From Aerococcus sp. (GTDB lineage Bacteria; Bacillota; Bacilli; Lactobacillales; Aerococcaceae), in the NCBI GenBank assembly GCA_030528285.1, contig JAUMZE010000003.1, positions 1 to 64,000 of the forward strand: 64,000 bases of DNA. The letters are read 5' to 3'. Every line of letters begins with the position of its first letter. The first letter of the stretch is position 1. The position numbers were made by a program, and so were the translations under genes. This document shows, one piece after another, positions 44,200 to 51,275 of this stretch. The notes beneath the pieces are model-generated. The model worked only from the letters and a program-made list of their open reading frames with translations. It had not been told where the DNA came from and made no database searches.

Positions 44200-45345
44200 C
44201 TAGGCTTTAATGGTTTCCCCTTTGCCGACAATGATTGGATTTTCAGGGACCCCAATTAAGGTCGCGCCTGGTTCAACGGTTACATTCTTATCTAATATCG
44301 CATAACGAATCGTTGCACCTTTTCCAATGTGGCAGTTTTGCCAGATGATGGAATGATCGATGCTGGCACCGGCTTCTACGCGAACTTTCCGACTGAGTTG
44401 TGAATGTACGACCTGGCCGAAAATCTCGCAGCCCGTCGCAATGTTAGCACTGCGCACTTCGGATCCACGCGCATAGTAGACAGGCACACCATTTTGTCCC
44501 TTGGTGAGGACTGGGATGGTTCCGTGCAGCAACTCCCCGAAATTCTCCGCCTCTAACATGGTCATGCTGGCGTTGAAGTAGGACTGGATGCTGTCAATAT
44601 TGGCCACATAGCCCTTGTGTTCGAACCCTTTCACGGTGTAATCCTCGAGATAATGATCCACCACAACGTCGAGGGCGTCATTAATGTCTTCTGCTTCGGC
44701 ACGGTCCAACATATCGAGCAGGAGATCGCTCTCAATCACCGTCATGTTCAAATCATAGAGCACCTCATTGCCGCGAATCGGTGTGACACCCTCTAAGAGT
44801 AAATCGGACACATTCCCCTCATCATCGAGCACCACCATGCGTTCATCTGGATGATATTCAATGAAGGAACGTGGCACACGGCTGTAGATCCGCACTGCTT
44901 TGAGGCCACTCTCTTCTAAGGATTCAATGATTTCCTTGAGGGAGACCATCGCAATGACTTTGGATCCGGCCACAAAGACATATTTCGCATTGGAATTCTT
45001 CACGAACGCACGGTGATCATCATAGAAGGCTCCCATGCGGCTCCCCGCTTCATAGAGAGCTCGTTTATGATCAACCTGAGAGAAGGTAAAAATCCCACCA
45101 CTGTAGGTATCGAGATTCCACGGTTTTCCGCTCCGGATATGGTCATAAACACTACGCCCCGAACGACTGATGAATAGAGCAGCCGAGCGCGCACCGGCAT
45201 AAGCAATATTGGATAAGTTGAAGTCCAATAACCGATAGCGACTTGCGAATGGCATCATTGCGAGTGGACGTTCAGCGGTCAATGGTTGGAGTTGTTGGTC
45301 TGGTTCGGTTAAGTTTAAGATCGCGCATACTTTTGATTTTTTCAT
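44200..45345 (-). CDS. glgD: GlgD, ADP-glucose pyrophosphorylase regulatory subunit, 381 aa
   Basis: GlgC paralogue: a nucleotidyltransferase-like domain followed by a left-handed beta-helix (I-D-H-S-I-I-W-Q-N-C-H-I-G-K-G-A). The catalytic pyrophosphorylase loop G-G-x-G-T-R-L of GlgC is replaced by N-L-T-E-P-D-Q-Q-L, so it is probably not catalytic itself. In Bacillota GlgD pairs with GlgC and changes its activity. It lies 2 bases after glgC. Confidence 0.95.
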   Translation of the reverse strand: MKKSKVCAILNLTEPDQQLQPLTAERPLAMMPFASRYRLLDFNLSNIAYAGARSAALFISRSGRSVYDHIRSGKPWNLDTYSGGIFTFSQVDHKRALYEAGSRMGAFYDDHRAFVKNSNAKYVFVAGSKVIAMVSLKEIIESLEESGLKAVRIYSRVPRSFIEYHPDERMVVLDDEGNVSDLLLEGVTPIRGNEVLYDLNMTVIESDLLLDMLDRAEAEDINDALDVVVDHYLEDYTVKGFEHKGYVANIDSIQSYFNASMTMLEAENFGELLHGTIPVLTKGQNGVPVYYARGSEVRSANIATGCEIFGQVVHSQLSRKVRVEAGASIDHSIIWQNCHIGKGATIRYAILDKNVTVEPGATLIGVPENPIIVGKGETIKA

Positions 45346-45347
45346 GA

Positions 45348-46475
45348 TTATTCGCCTCCGATAACTTCATCGTAACCCACTACTTTAATGTCATCTGGCG
45401 TTCCGATCACTTCGCTATTATCACTCATCTCGGCATTTTCACCAATAATGGCATATTCGACGCGCACATTATGTCCCAGTTTCGCCCCGGACATCAAGAC
45501 GCTCGATGTGACGCGCGTATTCTTCCCTATCAATACGCTCTCACTGAGAACAGAGTGGGTGACGATCCCACGAATAATCGCCCCATCACTGACGAGGGTG
45601 TCTTGTACATACCCTTCTGGCGCAATGAACTGTGGCGGAGTGGCGGTATTTCTCGTTACCACTGGCCAACTTGCATCACGAATGTTGAGTGGGTGATCTT
45701 GATCTAAGAATTCCATATTGGCTTCCCAGAGGCTTTGGATAGTTCCCACGTCTTTCCAGTAACCTTCAAACGCATACGCATAGAGACGTTCTTTATTTTC
45801 GAGATAGGCTGGAATCACATTCTTACCGAAGTCTTCCATGCCATCCGGATCACTCGTCAGGTACGCACGCAATTTCTTCCAGGTGAAGATGTAGATTCCC
45901 ATCGACGCGAGATTGCTCTTTGGATATTCGGGTTTCTCTTCGAACTCCACAATCTTGTTGTCGTCATCGGTATTCATAATTCCAAACCGTGACGCTTCCT
46001 CCATGTCAACCGGTTTCACGGCCACGGTACAATCTGCATCATTTTCTTTGTGGAAGTCCAGCATCTTGTCGTAGTTCATCTTGTAAATATGGTCTCCAGA
46101 AAGAATCAGGACATATTCGGGGTTCACCGAATCGATGAAGTTGATGTTTTGATAAATCGCGTTTGCGGTCCCGTTGAACCATTTTTCGCCTTCATTACTG
46201 GAGTACGGTTGTAAAATATATGCCCCGCCGTTACCCACGTCTAAATCCCACGGTGCCCCCGTCCCGATATGGGTATTGAGGATCATTGGTTCATACTGGG
46301 TCATGACACCCACTGTGGTGACACCAGAGTTGGAGCAATTACTGAGTGCGAAGTCGATAATGCGATATTTACCACCAAATGGAACAGCCGGTTTCGCATT
46401 GGCTTGGGTTAATTTACCTAAACGTGTCCCTTTGCCTCCAGCCAGGACCATGCCAATCATTTCATTTTTCATCAT
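45348..46475 (-). CDS. glgC: Glucose-1-phosphate adenylyltransferase, 375 aa
   Basis: Makes ADP-glucose from glucose-1-P and ATP, the committed step of glycogen synthesis. The catalytic loop [10 protein letters not shown], the substrate Asp in [11 protein letters not shown] and the glucose-1-P-binding region F-E-E-K-P are present, followed by the C-terminal beta-helix. Two adjacent ATGs are available. The Shine-Dalgarno (AAAGGGGG) is about 21 bases away, bridged by a short hairpin (46479-46493). Confidence 0.97.
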   Translation of the reverse strand: MMKNEMIGMVLAGGKGTRLGKLTQANAKPAVPFGGKYRIIDFALSNCSNSGVTTVGVMTQYEPMILNTHIGTGAPWDLDVGNGGAYILQPYSSNEGEKWFNGTANAIYQNINFIDSVNPEYVLILSGDHIYKMNYDKMLDFHKENDADCTVAVKPVDMEEASRFGIMNTDDDNKIVEFEEKPEYPKSNLASMGIYIFTWKKLRAYLTSDPDGMEDFGKNVIPAYLENKERLYAYAFEGYWKDVGTIQSLWEANMEFLDQDHPLNIRDASWPVVTRNTATPPQFIAPEGYVQDTLVSDGAIIRGIVTHSVLSESVLIGKNTRVTSSVLMSGAKLGHNVRVEYAIIGENAEMSDNSEVIGTPDDIKVVGYDEVIGGE

Positions 46476-46478
46476 AGA

Positions 46479-46493
46479 CGAGAATAATTCTCG
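46479..46493 (-). promoter_or_regulatory. Hairpin between glgC ribosome site and start codon
   Basis: CGAGAA-TTA-TTCTCG (minus strand) lies exactly between the strong AAAGGGGGAAG site (46494-46505) and the ATG. Folding would bring the two to a normal spacing of about 6 bases. Confidence 0.5.
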
Positions 46494-46571
46494 CTTCCCC
46501 CTTTCGCTATAACCAGTAACGGATCAAATTAGATCAGTGGTTCCATACCCTCCTAATTTATTATTTGCGCA

Positions 46572-48596
46572 TTATTTTTTCTTACGATGATGCTGTTTTT
46601 TATGCTTTCTTTTCTTGGTGTTTCTGGCATCATTCGCTGACGTGCTTTCAGTCGTTTTTGTCTCAGCTTTAGCTTTTGGGGTGGCCGTTGTATCCACGTC
46701 TTTTGGTTCCAAGATAAACGTGCTCTCACCCGGCAAGGTTACAACCACGCTGTACGGTTGACGTTGGTGCGGGATATCTTCCGTGTGAAATTCTTCTACT
46801 TGGTGGTCCCACTTACCACCAAACTCGTTCATCTCGCTGTTCAATAAGACGCGATAAGTCCCTGGATATGGCACCCCAATGCGGTAGTGATCGCGTTCAA
46901 CCGGTGTAAAGTTGAACAGGCAGATCGCTTTATCCGTCTTGTGCTCACCGTTCCGGATATAACCGATAATCGTCTGATCCGGATCATCCGCCTCAAGGAA
47001 GGTAATCCCATCCTGCGAGAGATCTTGATAATAGAATGCTGATTTTTCTTGGTAGAGATGATTAATTGTTTGGATATAATGATGATACTCACTGTTGTAT
47101 TCACGTTCCAAACTATCCCATTCCAGTCCTTCATAGAACCGCCATTCCAGATAGACCCCAATTTCATTCCCCATAAAGGTCAATTTCTTCCCAGGATAGG
47201 TCATCTTGTAACCGGAGAGCACCCGGAGATTCGCAAATTGATTGTATCGTGATTCGCCCGGCATCCGTCCGAGAATGGAGTGTTTGCCGTGAACCACCTC
47301 ATCGTGTGAGAATGGCAGGACATAATGCTCACTGAACATGTACATGAAAGTAAAAGTAATCCGGCGATAGTTGTATGAGCGATAAATTGGATCCAAGGAG
47401 AAGAATTCCAGCGTATCGTTCATCCAACCCATGTTCCATTTATAATCGAACCCTAAGCCACCCTCTTTGACAGGTTTTGTAACCCCTTCAAAGACTGAAC
47501 TCTCTTCCGCAATCATTAGGAGGGAAGGGTCCCGTCCTTTTACCTCTTCGTTGAGACACTGGAGGAAGTCGATTCCTTCCAGATTCTTATTCGTGCCATA
47601 GCGGTTCGGTTTCCATGGGCCATCATCATAGTCGAGATAGAGCATGTTAGAAACGGCATCGATCCGCATCCCATCGAAATGGAAGTACTCTAACCAGAAG
47701 AGCGCGTTTGAAATGAGGAAACTGCGCACTTGTGGTTTTCCGAGGTCGAAATTAATCGTCCCCCAGCGGATATTACGGGCCCGGTCTGGATCCACATATT
47801 CATAGGTCGGCGTCCCATCATATAGCGCCAAAGAATCCGCATTCACAACGAAATGGCTCGGCACCCAGTCCACCAACACACCAATGCCTTCGTGGTGCGC
47901 GCGATTAATGAAACGCATCAACGGTTCAAAGTCGTGGTTGTAACGTCCCGCAATCGAGAAATAACCACTCGTCTGATACCCCCACGATGCATCAAGCGGG
48001 TGATCCGTCAGCGGCATGAATTCAATATGGGTGTAGCCCATCTTCTTCACATAAGGAATCAGTTCATCCGCTAATTCATCAAATGAATAGGCACTACCAT
48101 CTGCATGTGTCCGCCATGAGGATTGATGTACCTCGTAGATCGAGAGGGCGTCGTGTTCGTAATTTCCTTTGTCTTTGCGTTGTTTAATCCAGTCCTGATC
48201 ATCCCATTCATAGTCATATGGGAAATCCTGAATCACCGAAGCCGTCAGTGGTGGAATCTCAAACGCAAATGCGAACGGATCCTGCTTCCAATGAATGTTT
48301 CCAGATTGGTCTTCAATAGTAAATTTATACATATCCCATTGTTTGGCGTCCTTGGAGAATAATGTCCAAGCGCCTGTCTCTCCCACAGCCTCCATGGGTT
48401 CTGGCTGCCAATCGTTAAATTCACCGGCTAATCCGACTGATTTCGCATGGGGTGCCCAAACCGTAAAGCGATACCCCTCTTCCCCATTGAGGGTTGCTGG
48501 CTTTGCGCCGAGGAATTTCTCAGCCGCAAAATTCGTGCCGTGATTGAAAAAATACATGTTGTGCTCAATATTATCATATGTGAGTTTATCTCCCAT
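46572..48596 (-). CDS. glgB: 1,4-alpha-glucan branching enzyme, 674 aa
   Basis: GH13 enzyme that makes alpha-1,6 branches in glycogen. An N-terminal CBM48 domain (Y-R-F-T-V-W-A-P-H-A-K-S-V) is followed by the catalytic barrel with F-D-G-M-R-I-D-A-V (nucleophile Asp), M-I-A-E-E-S (acid Glu) and F-S-H-D-E-V-V-H-G-K. The start at 48596 is preferred because GGGAGGGG precedes it; an ATG at 48611 is also possible. The last 40 or so residues are unusual: Thr/Ala/Lys-rich, ending in a Lys/His/Arg-only tail. First gene of glgBCDA; its promoter region carries cre-like and TTTATCTAT repeats. Confidence 0.96.
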   Translation of the reverse strand: MGDKLTYDNIEHNMYFFNHGTNFAAEKFLGAKPATLNGEEGYRFTVWAPHAKSVGLAGEFNDWQPEPMEAVGETGAWTLFSKDAKQWDMYKFTIEDQSGNIHWKQDPFAFAFEIPPLTASVIQDFPYDYEWDDQDWIKQRKDKGNYEHDALSIYEVHQSSWRTHADGSAYSFDELADELIPYVKKMGYTHIEFMPLTDHPLDASWGYQTSGYFSIAGRYNHDFEPLMRFINRAHHEGIGVLVDWVPSHFVVNADSLALYDGTPTYEYVDPDRARNIRWGTINFDLGKPQVRSFLISNALFWLEYFHFDGMRIDAVSNMLYLDYDDGPWKPNRYGTNKNLEGIDFLQCLNEEVKGRDPSLLMIAEESSVFEGVTKPVKEGGLGFDYKWNMGWMNDTLEFFSLDPIYRSYNYRRITFTFMYMFSEHYVLPFSHDEVVHGKHSILGRMPGESRYNQFANLRVLSGYKMTYPGKKLTFMGNEIGVYLEWRFYEGLEWDSLEREYNSEYHHYIQTINHLYQEKSAFYYQDLSQDGITFLEADDPDQTIIGYIRNGEHKTDKAICLFNFTPVERDHYRIGVPYPGTYRVLLNSEMNEFGGKWDHQVEEFHTEDIPHQRQPYSVVVTLPGESTFILEPKDVDTTATPKAKAETKTTESTSANDARNTKKRKHKKQHHRKKK

Positions 48597-48663
48597 TTGA
48601 GCCCCTCCCATTCACCTCATTACACAATCATTACTGCCTAAAGTATAACCATTTTGTGAAAAA

Positions 48664-48753
48664 TTATCTATATCAGATCATAGATAAATTTAGTCAAAAT
48701 GATTTCATTTATCTATAAAAGCGTTTACTTTATCTATAGATAGCGATCTATTT
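48664..48753. promoter_or_regulatory. glgB promoter region with repeated TTTATCTAT motifs
   Basis: A minus-strand promoter TTGACT (48692-48697)-17-GATATA (48669-48674) is covered by the inverted repeat TTATCTAT-N8-ATAGATAA (48664-48687). Further copies TTTATCTAT are found at 48708-48716 and 48729-48737, the latter running into CTATAGATAG. Together these suggest an operator array for an unknown regulator of glycogen synthesis. Confidence 0.5.
48716..48729. promoter_or_regulatory. cre-like site (CcpA) upstream of glgB
   Basis: TAAAAGCGTTTACT matches the cre consensus TGWAARCGYTWNCW at all but the second position. It lies about 20 bases upstream of the predicted glgB -35 element. Confidence 0.5.
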
Positions 48754-48803
48754 AAAATAAAGGGATGTCATTATCTCTATAATCACGAACAATCAGCTAT
48801 TAT

Positions 48804-48817
48804 ATAAAGCGCTTACA
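48804..48817. promoter_or_regulatory. Second cre-like site upstream of glgB
   Basis: ATAAAGCGCTTACA has the cre core AAGCGCTTACA with two mismatches at its left edge. It sits between the glgB promoter and the small-RNA terminator. Confidence 0.4.
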
Positions 48818-48827
48818 TTACTTTTTG

Positions 48828-49008
48828 TGAAAAAAGCGAGACGAATTTTGTCTCGCTTTCCCAGACAAGGGTGCCTACCGTTCACATCAATAGGCACCAA
48901 GCACTTCAAAGTCAATGCTCACTACTTCCTGTAGCCACTCAAAAAGTGTCGTGCTCTCTGTGACCTCACATAGCCTTATTGTTATGCTATGTTATGTCGC
49001 CTCATCGC
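48828..49008 (-). ncRNA. Candidate structured small RNA, about 180 nt
   Basis: A minus-strand promoter (TTGAAC 49039-49044, 18 bases, TATACT 49015-49020) and a strong terminator (GGAAAGCGAGAC ... GTCTCGCTTTTTT, 48829-48859) define a transcript without a coding frame. It can form several hairpins: ACATAGC/GCTATGT, GAGCAC/GTGCTT enclosing CTAC/GTAG, and GGTGCCTA/TAGGCACC. It shows none of the hallmarks of tmRNA, SRP RNA, RNase P, T-box or known riboswitches. Size and the absence of an adjacent gene leave a 6S-type RNA or a new regulator as options. Confidence 0.5.
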
Positions 49009-49014
49009 ACTCTT

Positions 49015-49044
49015 AGTATAACACTAGAAGTAAGTTAAGTTCAA
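49015..49044 (-). promoter_or_regulatory. Promoter of the candidate small RNA
   Basis: TTGAAC-18-TATACT on the minus strand, both boxes one base off consensus. It points away from nagB, whose own control region overlaps on the other side. Confidence 0.65.
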
Positions 49045-49107
49045 TATTTGATTGAGTGAAGGCATGTTCCAACAGGAAATTCATTATATTAATTGTGATA
49101 AACTGTG

Positions 49108-49121
49108 TGTAAACGTTTTAT
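49108..49121 (+). promoter_or_regulatory. cre-like site upstream of nagB
   Basis: TGTAAACGTTTTAT matches the CcpA consensus TGWAARCGYTWNCW at all but one position. It lies 10 bases before the AGGAGGT ribosome site, consistent with carbon-catabolite repression of amino-sugar use. Confidence 0.6.
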
Positions 49122-49148
49122 AGCCAGTTTTAGGAGGTATCGATAACT

Positions 49149-49862
49149 GTGGAAGTTTATATTTATGATGATGTCCAAACCGCTAGTGAAGCAGCTCTCG
49201 GTTATTACAAAGAAGCCCTCAAGGACGGCCCAAAAGTGTTCGGTTTGGCGACCGGTTCTACCCCAGAAAAGTTATACGAACAGATGGTAGCCTCTGATTT
49301 AGATTTCACGGAAAGTCTCTCCTTTAACCTGGACGAATACGTTGGTTTAGAGGCCTCTTATCCGCAAAGCTATCACTATTTCATGGATCAACATTTGTTC
49401 AACCATAAACCGTTCAAACACAATTACCTCTTGAATGGAGCAAACCTTGATGAAGAAGCGGAATGCTCCCAGTATGAAGCATTGCTCAAGGAACATCCGG
49501 TCGATTTACAATTACTCGGAATTGGCTGCAATGCCCACATCGGATTTAATGAACCGGGATCCTCCTTCGACAGTCACACACGGAAAATCGAACTCACCCC
49601 GTCCACGATCGAAGCCAACAGTCGCCTGTTTGATTCTCCTCGCGACGTGCCAAGTGCCGCCTACAGCATGGGAATTGGGTCCATCCTCAGAAGTCAACAG
49701 ATCCTGCTCCTCGCATTCGGTGAAGACAAAGCGGCCGCAGTGAAAGCCATGGTTGAAGGCCCTGTGACAGAAGAAGCCCCTGCCAGTGTCCTCCAAACTC
49801 ACGATCAGGTAGTTGTGATTCTCGATAAAGCCGCTGCGATCCAACTGACGCAAGACGAATAA
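49149..49862 (+). CDS. nagB: Glucosamine-6-phosphate deaminase, 237 aa
   Basis: Turns glucosamine-6-P into fructose-6-P and ammonia. Seen: G-L-A-T-G-S-T-P-E-K-L-Y (phosphate loop), F-N-L-D-E-Y-V-G-L (catalytic Asp), and G-I-G-C-N-A-H-I-G-F-N-E-P-G. Length is that of the short Gram-positive form without the allosteric C-terminal extension of E. coli. Translation starts at GTG with AGGAGGT before it. It opposes GlmS, encoded 2 kb to the right, and a cre-like site upstream suggests CcpA repression. Confidence 0.96.
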   Translation: MEVYIYDDVQTASEAALGYYKEALKDGPKVFGLATGSTPEKLYEQMVASDLDFTESLSFNLDEYVGLEASYPQSYHYFMDQHLFNHKPFKHNYLLNGANLDEEAECSQYEALLKEHPVDLQLLGIGCNAHIGFNEPGSSFDSHTRKIELTPSTIEANSRLFDSPRDVPSAAYSMGIGSILRSQQILLLAFGEDKAAAVKAMVEGPVTEEAPASVLQTHDQVVVILDKAAAIQLTQDE

Positions 49863-49885
49863 TCCTCACAAAATGAATCCATAAA

Positions 49886-49957
49886 AAAGAAGATCTTCTA
49901 TCAAGGAACGTCCCACCTGTAGCATTCGGGTGTGCTCCTTTAATAGAAGATCTTCTT
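49886..49957. terminator. Bidirectional terminator between nagB and the Cof phosphatase gene
   Basis: Arms AAGAAGATCTTCTAT and ATAGAAGATCTTCTT, with A residues before and T residues after; the loop has a smaller CACCTG/CGGGTG hairpin. Confidence 0.8.
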
Positions 49958-49973
49958 TTTCGTTTTATTTGTT

Positions 49974-50801
49974 TTAAATTAAATAGAAGTGTTGGAAAGC
50001 TTTCTTCAGGCCATCATTCAAAACGTCAGCGGTCACATAATCGGCCATGGCTTTGATTTCAGGACCGCCATTCCCCATCGCAACTCCCACATCCGCAAAT
50101 TCGAGCATCGGGATATCTACCTTTGCATCCCCAAATGCTATGGTTTGTGCATCCACTGCGCCTGTATAATCAAGGAGTGCTTGAATGCCTGTTCGCTTAT
50201 CGACATTAGGGAGCGCAATATCACCGAACAAAGCCGTCTCACCGACACCTCCCCACGTATTCACTGAGAAATCAGAGAAAATATCGACTGCTCGCTCATA
50301 ATCTGCGTAGTCATCGAGGATAAAACTAATCTTGTTGACGTCATCGCGGTACAGAGCCTTCCCAAACTTCATCAGCGGAAAGGCTTGACGGACAGCATGT
50401 TCACCAAACTGACTGCCTTTCTGTTTGGCGTAGGCTTGCATGGTGGATTGGCCGCGCTCCTCAAAATGTTCACTGCCATAGAGTCCACTATTCGCCTCAA
50501 GGAAGAATTCCAACCCCTCTTGATGAAGCCAATCTACCATTTTTCTTTCATCTTCCGGCGCGATCGATTTGTGACGCACCACCGTATCGCCCACTTCGAC
50601 ATAGTTCCCATTGGCACCAATATAGCCGTCAAACCCGATCGACACAATCTCCTCATACATTTCCGCTTTGCTGCGCCCGGTTACCGTGCAGACAAAATGA
50701 CCATTTGCTTGTGCCTGTTTGATCGCATCAATGGCGGACTGGGGCAAGCTATTATCGTAATCTACCAAAGTCCCATCGATATCTAAGAATACATAAGTCA
50801 T
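49974..50801 (-). CDS. Cof-type HAD-superfamily phosphatase, 275 aa
   Basis: HAD IIB hydrolase: motif I F-L-D-I-D-G-T-L-V at residues 4-12 (nucleophile Asp), motif II T-V-T-G-R-S, motif III Lys and motif IV F-G-D-A-K-V-D-I-P-M-L with the family G-V-A-M-G-N-G. Such proteins remove phosphate from sugar phosphates, FMN or PLP; the substrate cannot be told from sequence. Monocistronic, in opposite direction to nagB and divergent from glmS. Confidence 0.9.
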   Translation of the reverse strand: MTYVFLDIDGTLVDYDNSLPQSAIDAIKQAQANGHFVCTVTGRSKAEMYEEIVSIGFDGYIGANGNYVEVGDTVVRHKSIAPEDERKMVDWLHQEGLEFFLEANSGLYGSEHFEERGQSTMQAYAKQKGSQFGEHAVRQAFPLMKFGKALYRDDVNKISFILDDYADYERAVDIFSDFSVNTWGGVGETALFGDIALPNVDKRTGIQALLDYTGAVDAQTIAFGDAKVDIPMLEFADVGVAMGNGGPEIKAMADYVTADVLNDGLKKAFQHFYLI

Positions 50802-50985
50802 CGAACTCCTCCTATCAATTAATATTTCTATTGTAGCATTGAGAAGGGTTACATGTCACAAGCAACCAGCACTCCCGCCATTTATCCATCGTTTGTTTTG
50901 ATCAAGCAGCCTCCTTCTACCGGGTTTTGTTCCATTCAAAGTTTGTTAATTTTTTATCATGTTTCTCATAATGAGGGATTTTGGA

Positions 50986-51015
50986 TTGACCTTTTTTGTT
51001 TTTCTGTAGTATGAT
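50986..51015 (+). promoter_or_regulatory. glmS promoter
   Basis: TTGACC (50986-50991), 18 bases, TATGAT (51010-51015). Transcription would start about 45 bases before the ribozyme cleavage site. Confidence 0.75.
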
Positions 51016-51063
51016 TTGCGTGCTACTACTTTTAATAAAATCTGTCGTGAATGGAAACACACA

Positions 51064-51190
51064 GATAGCGCCAGGCTAATGGCACATCATTAGTGACGAG
51101 GACTGAATGCATCGAATTATTCGGCGGGTCATTCAGGGGCTGTACGGTCCAGAGGGATCTCAATAAAAGCAACATGTGCTAACAAAACGA
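51064..51190 (+). ncRNA. glmS ribozyme (glucosamine-6-phosphate-activated)
   Basis: The conserved core is clear: AGCGCCAGGC right after the cleavage point (between A51067 and G51068), GTGACGAGGAC, the TTCGGCGGG segment and CGGTCCAGAGGGATC toward the 3' end. With glucosamine-6-P it cuts its own message so that glmS mRNA is degraded. Confidence 0.88.
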
Positions 51191-51206
51191 TTCCATGTAT
51201 GTAGTA

Positions 51207-51232
51207 GCTCATTTTTAGAATGGGCTTTTTTC
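51207..51232 (+). terminator. Intrinsic-terminator-like hairpin between ribozyme and glmS
   Basis: GCTCATT-TTTAG-AATGGGC followed by TTTTTTCTC, 44 bases before the glmS start. It could add a transcription-level control to the ribozyme. Confidence 0.6.
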
Positions 51233-51275
51233 TCATGCAGTGAGAAAGGTCCCAAATTTTGGGAGGCATTTATTT

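Noticed and set aside
48828..48860. Hairpin as a riboswitch terminator directly controlling glgB
   Set aside because: glgB starts about 230 bases further on and has its own promoter-like TTGACT-17-GATATA in between, so a free-standing small RNA is more likely, though readthrough control is not excluded.
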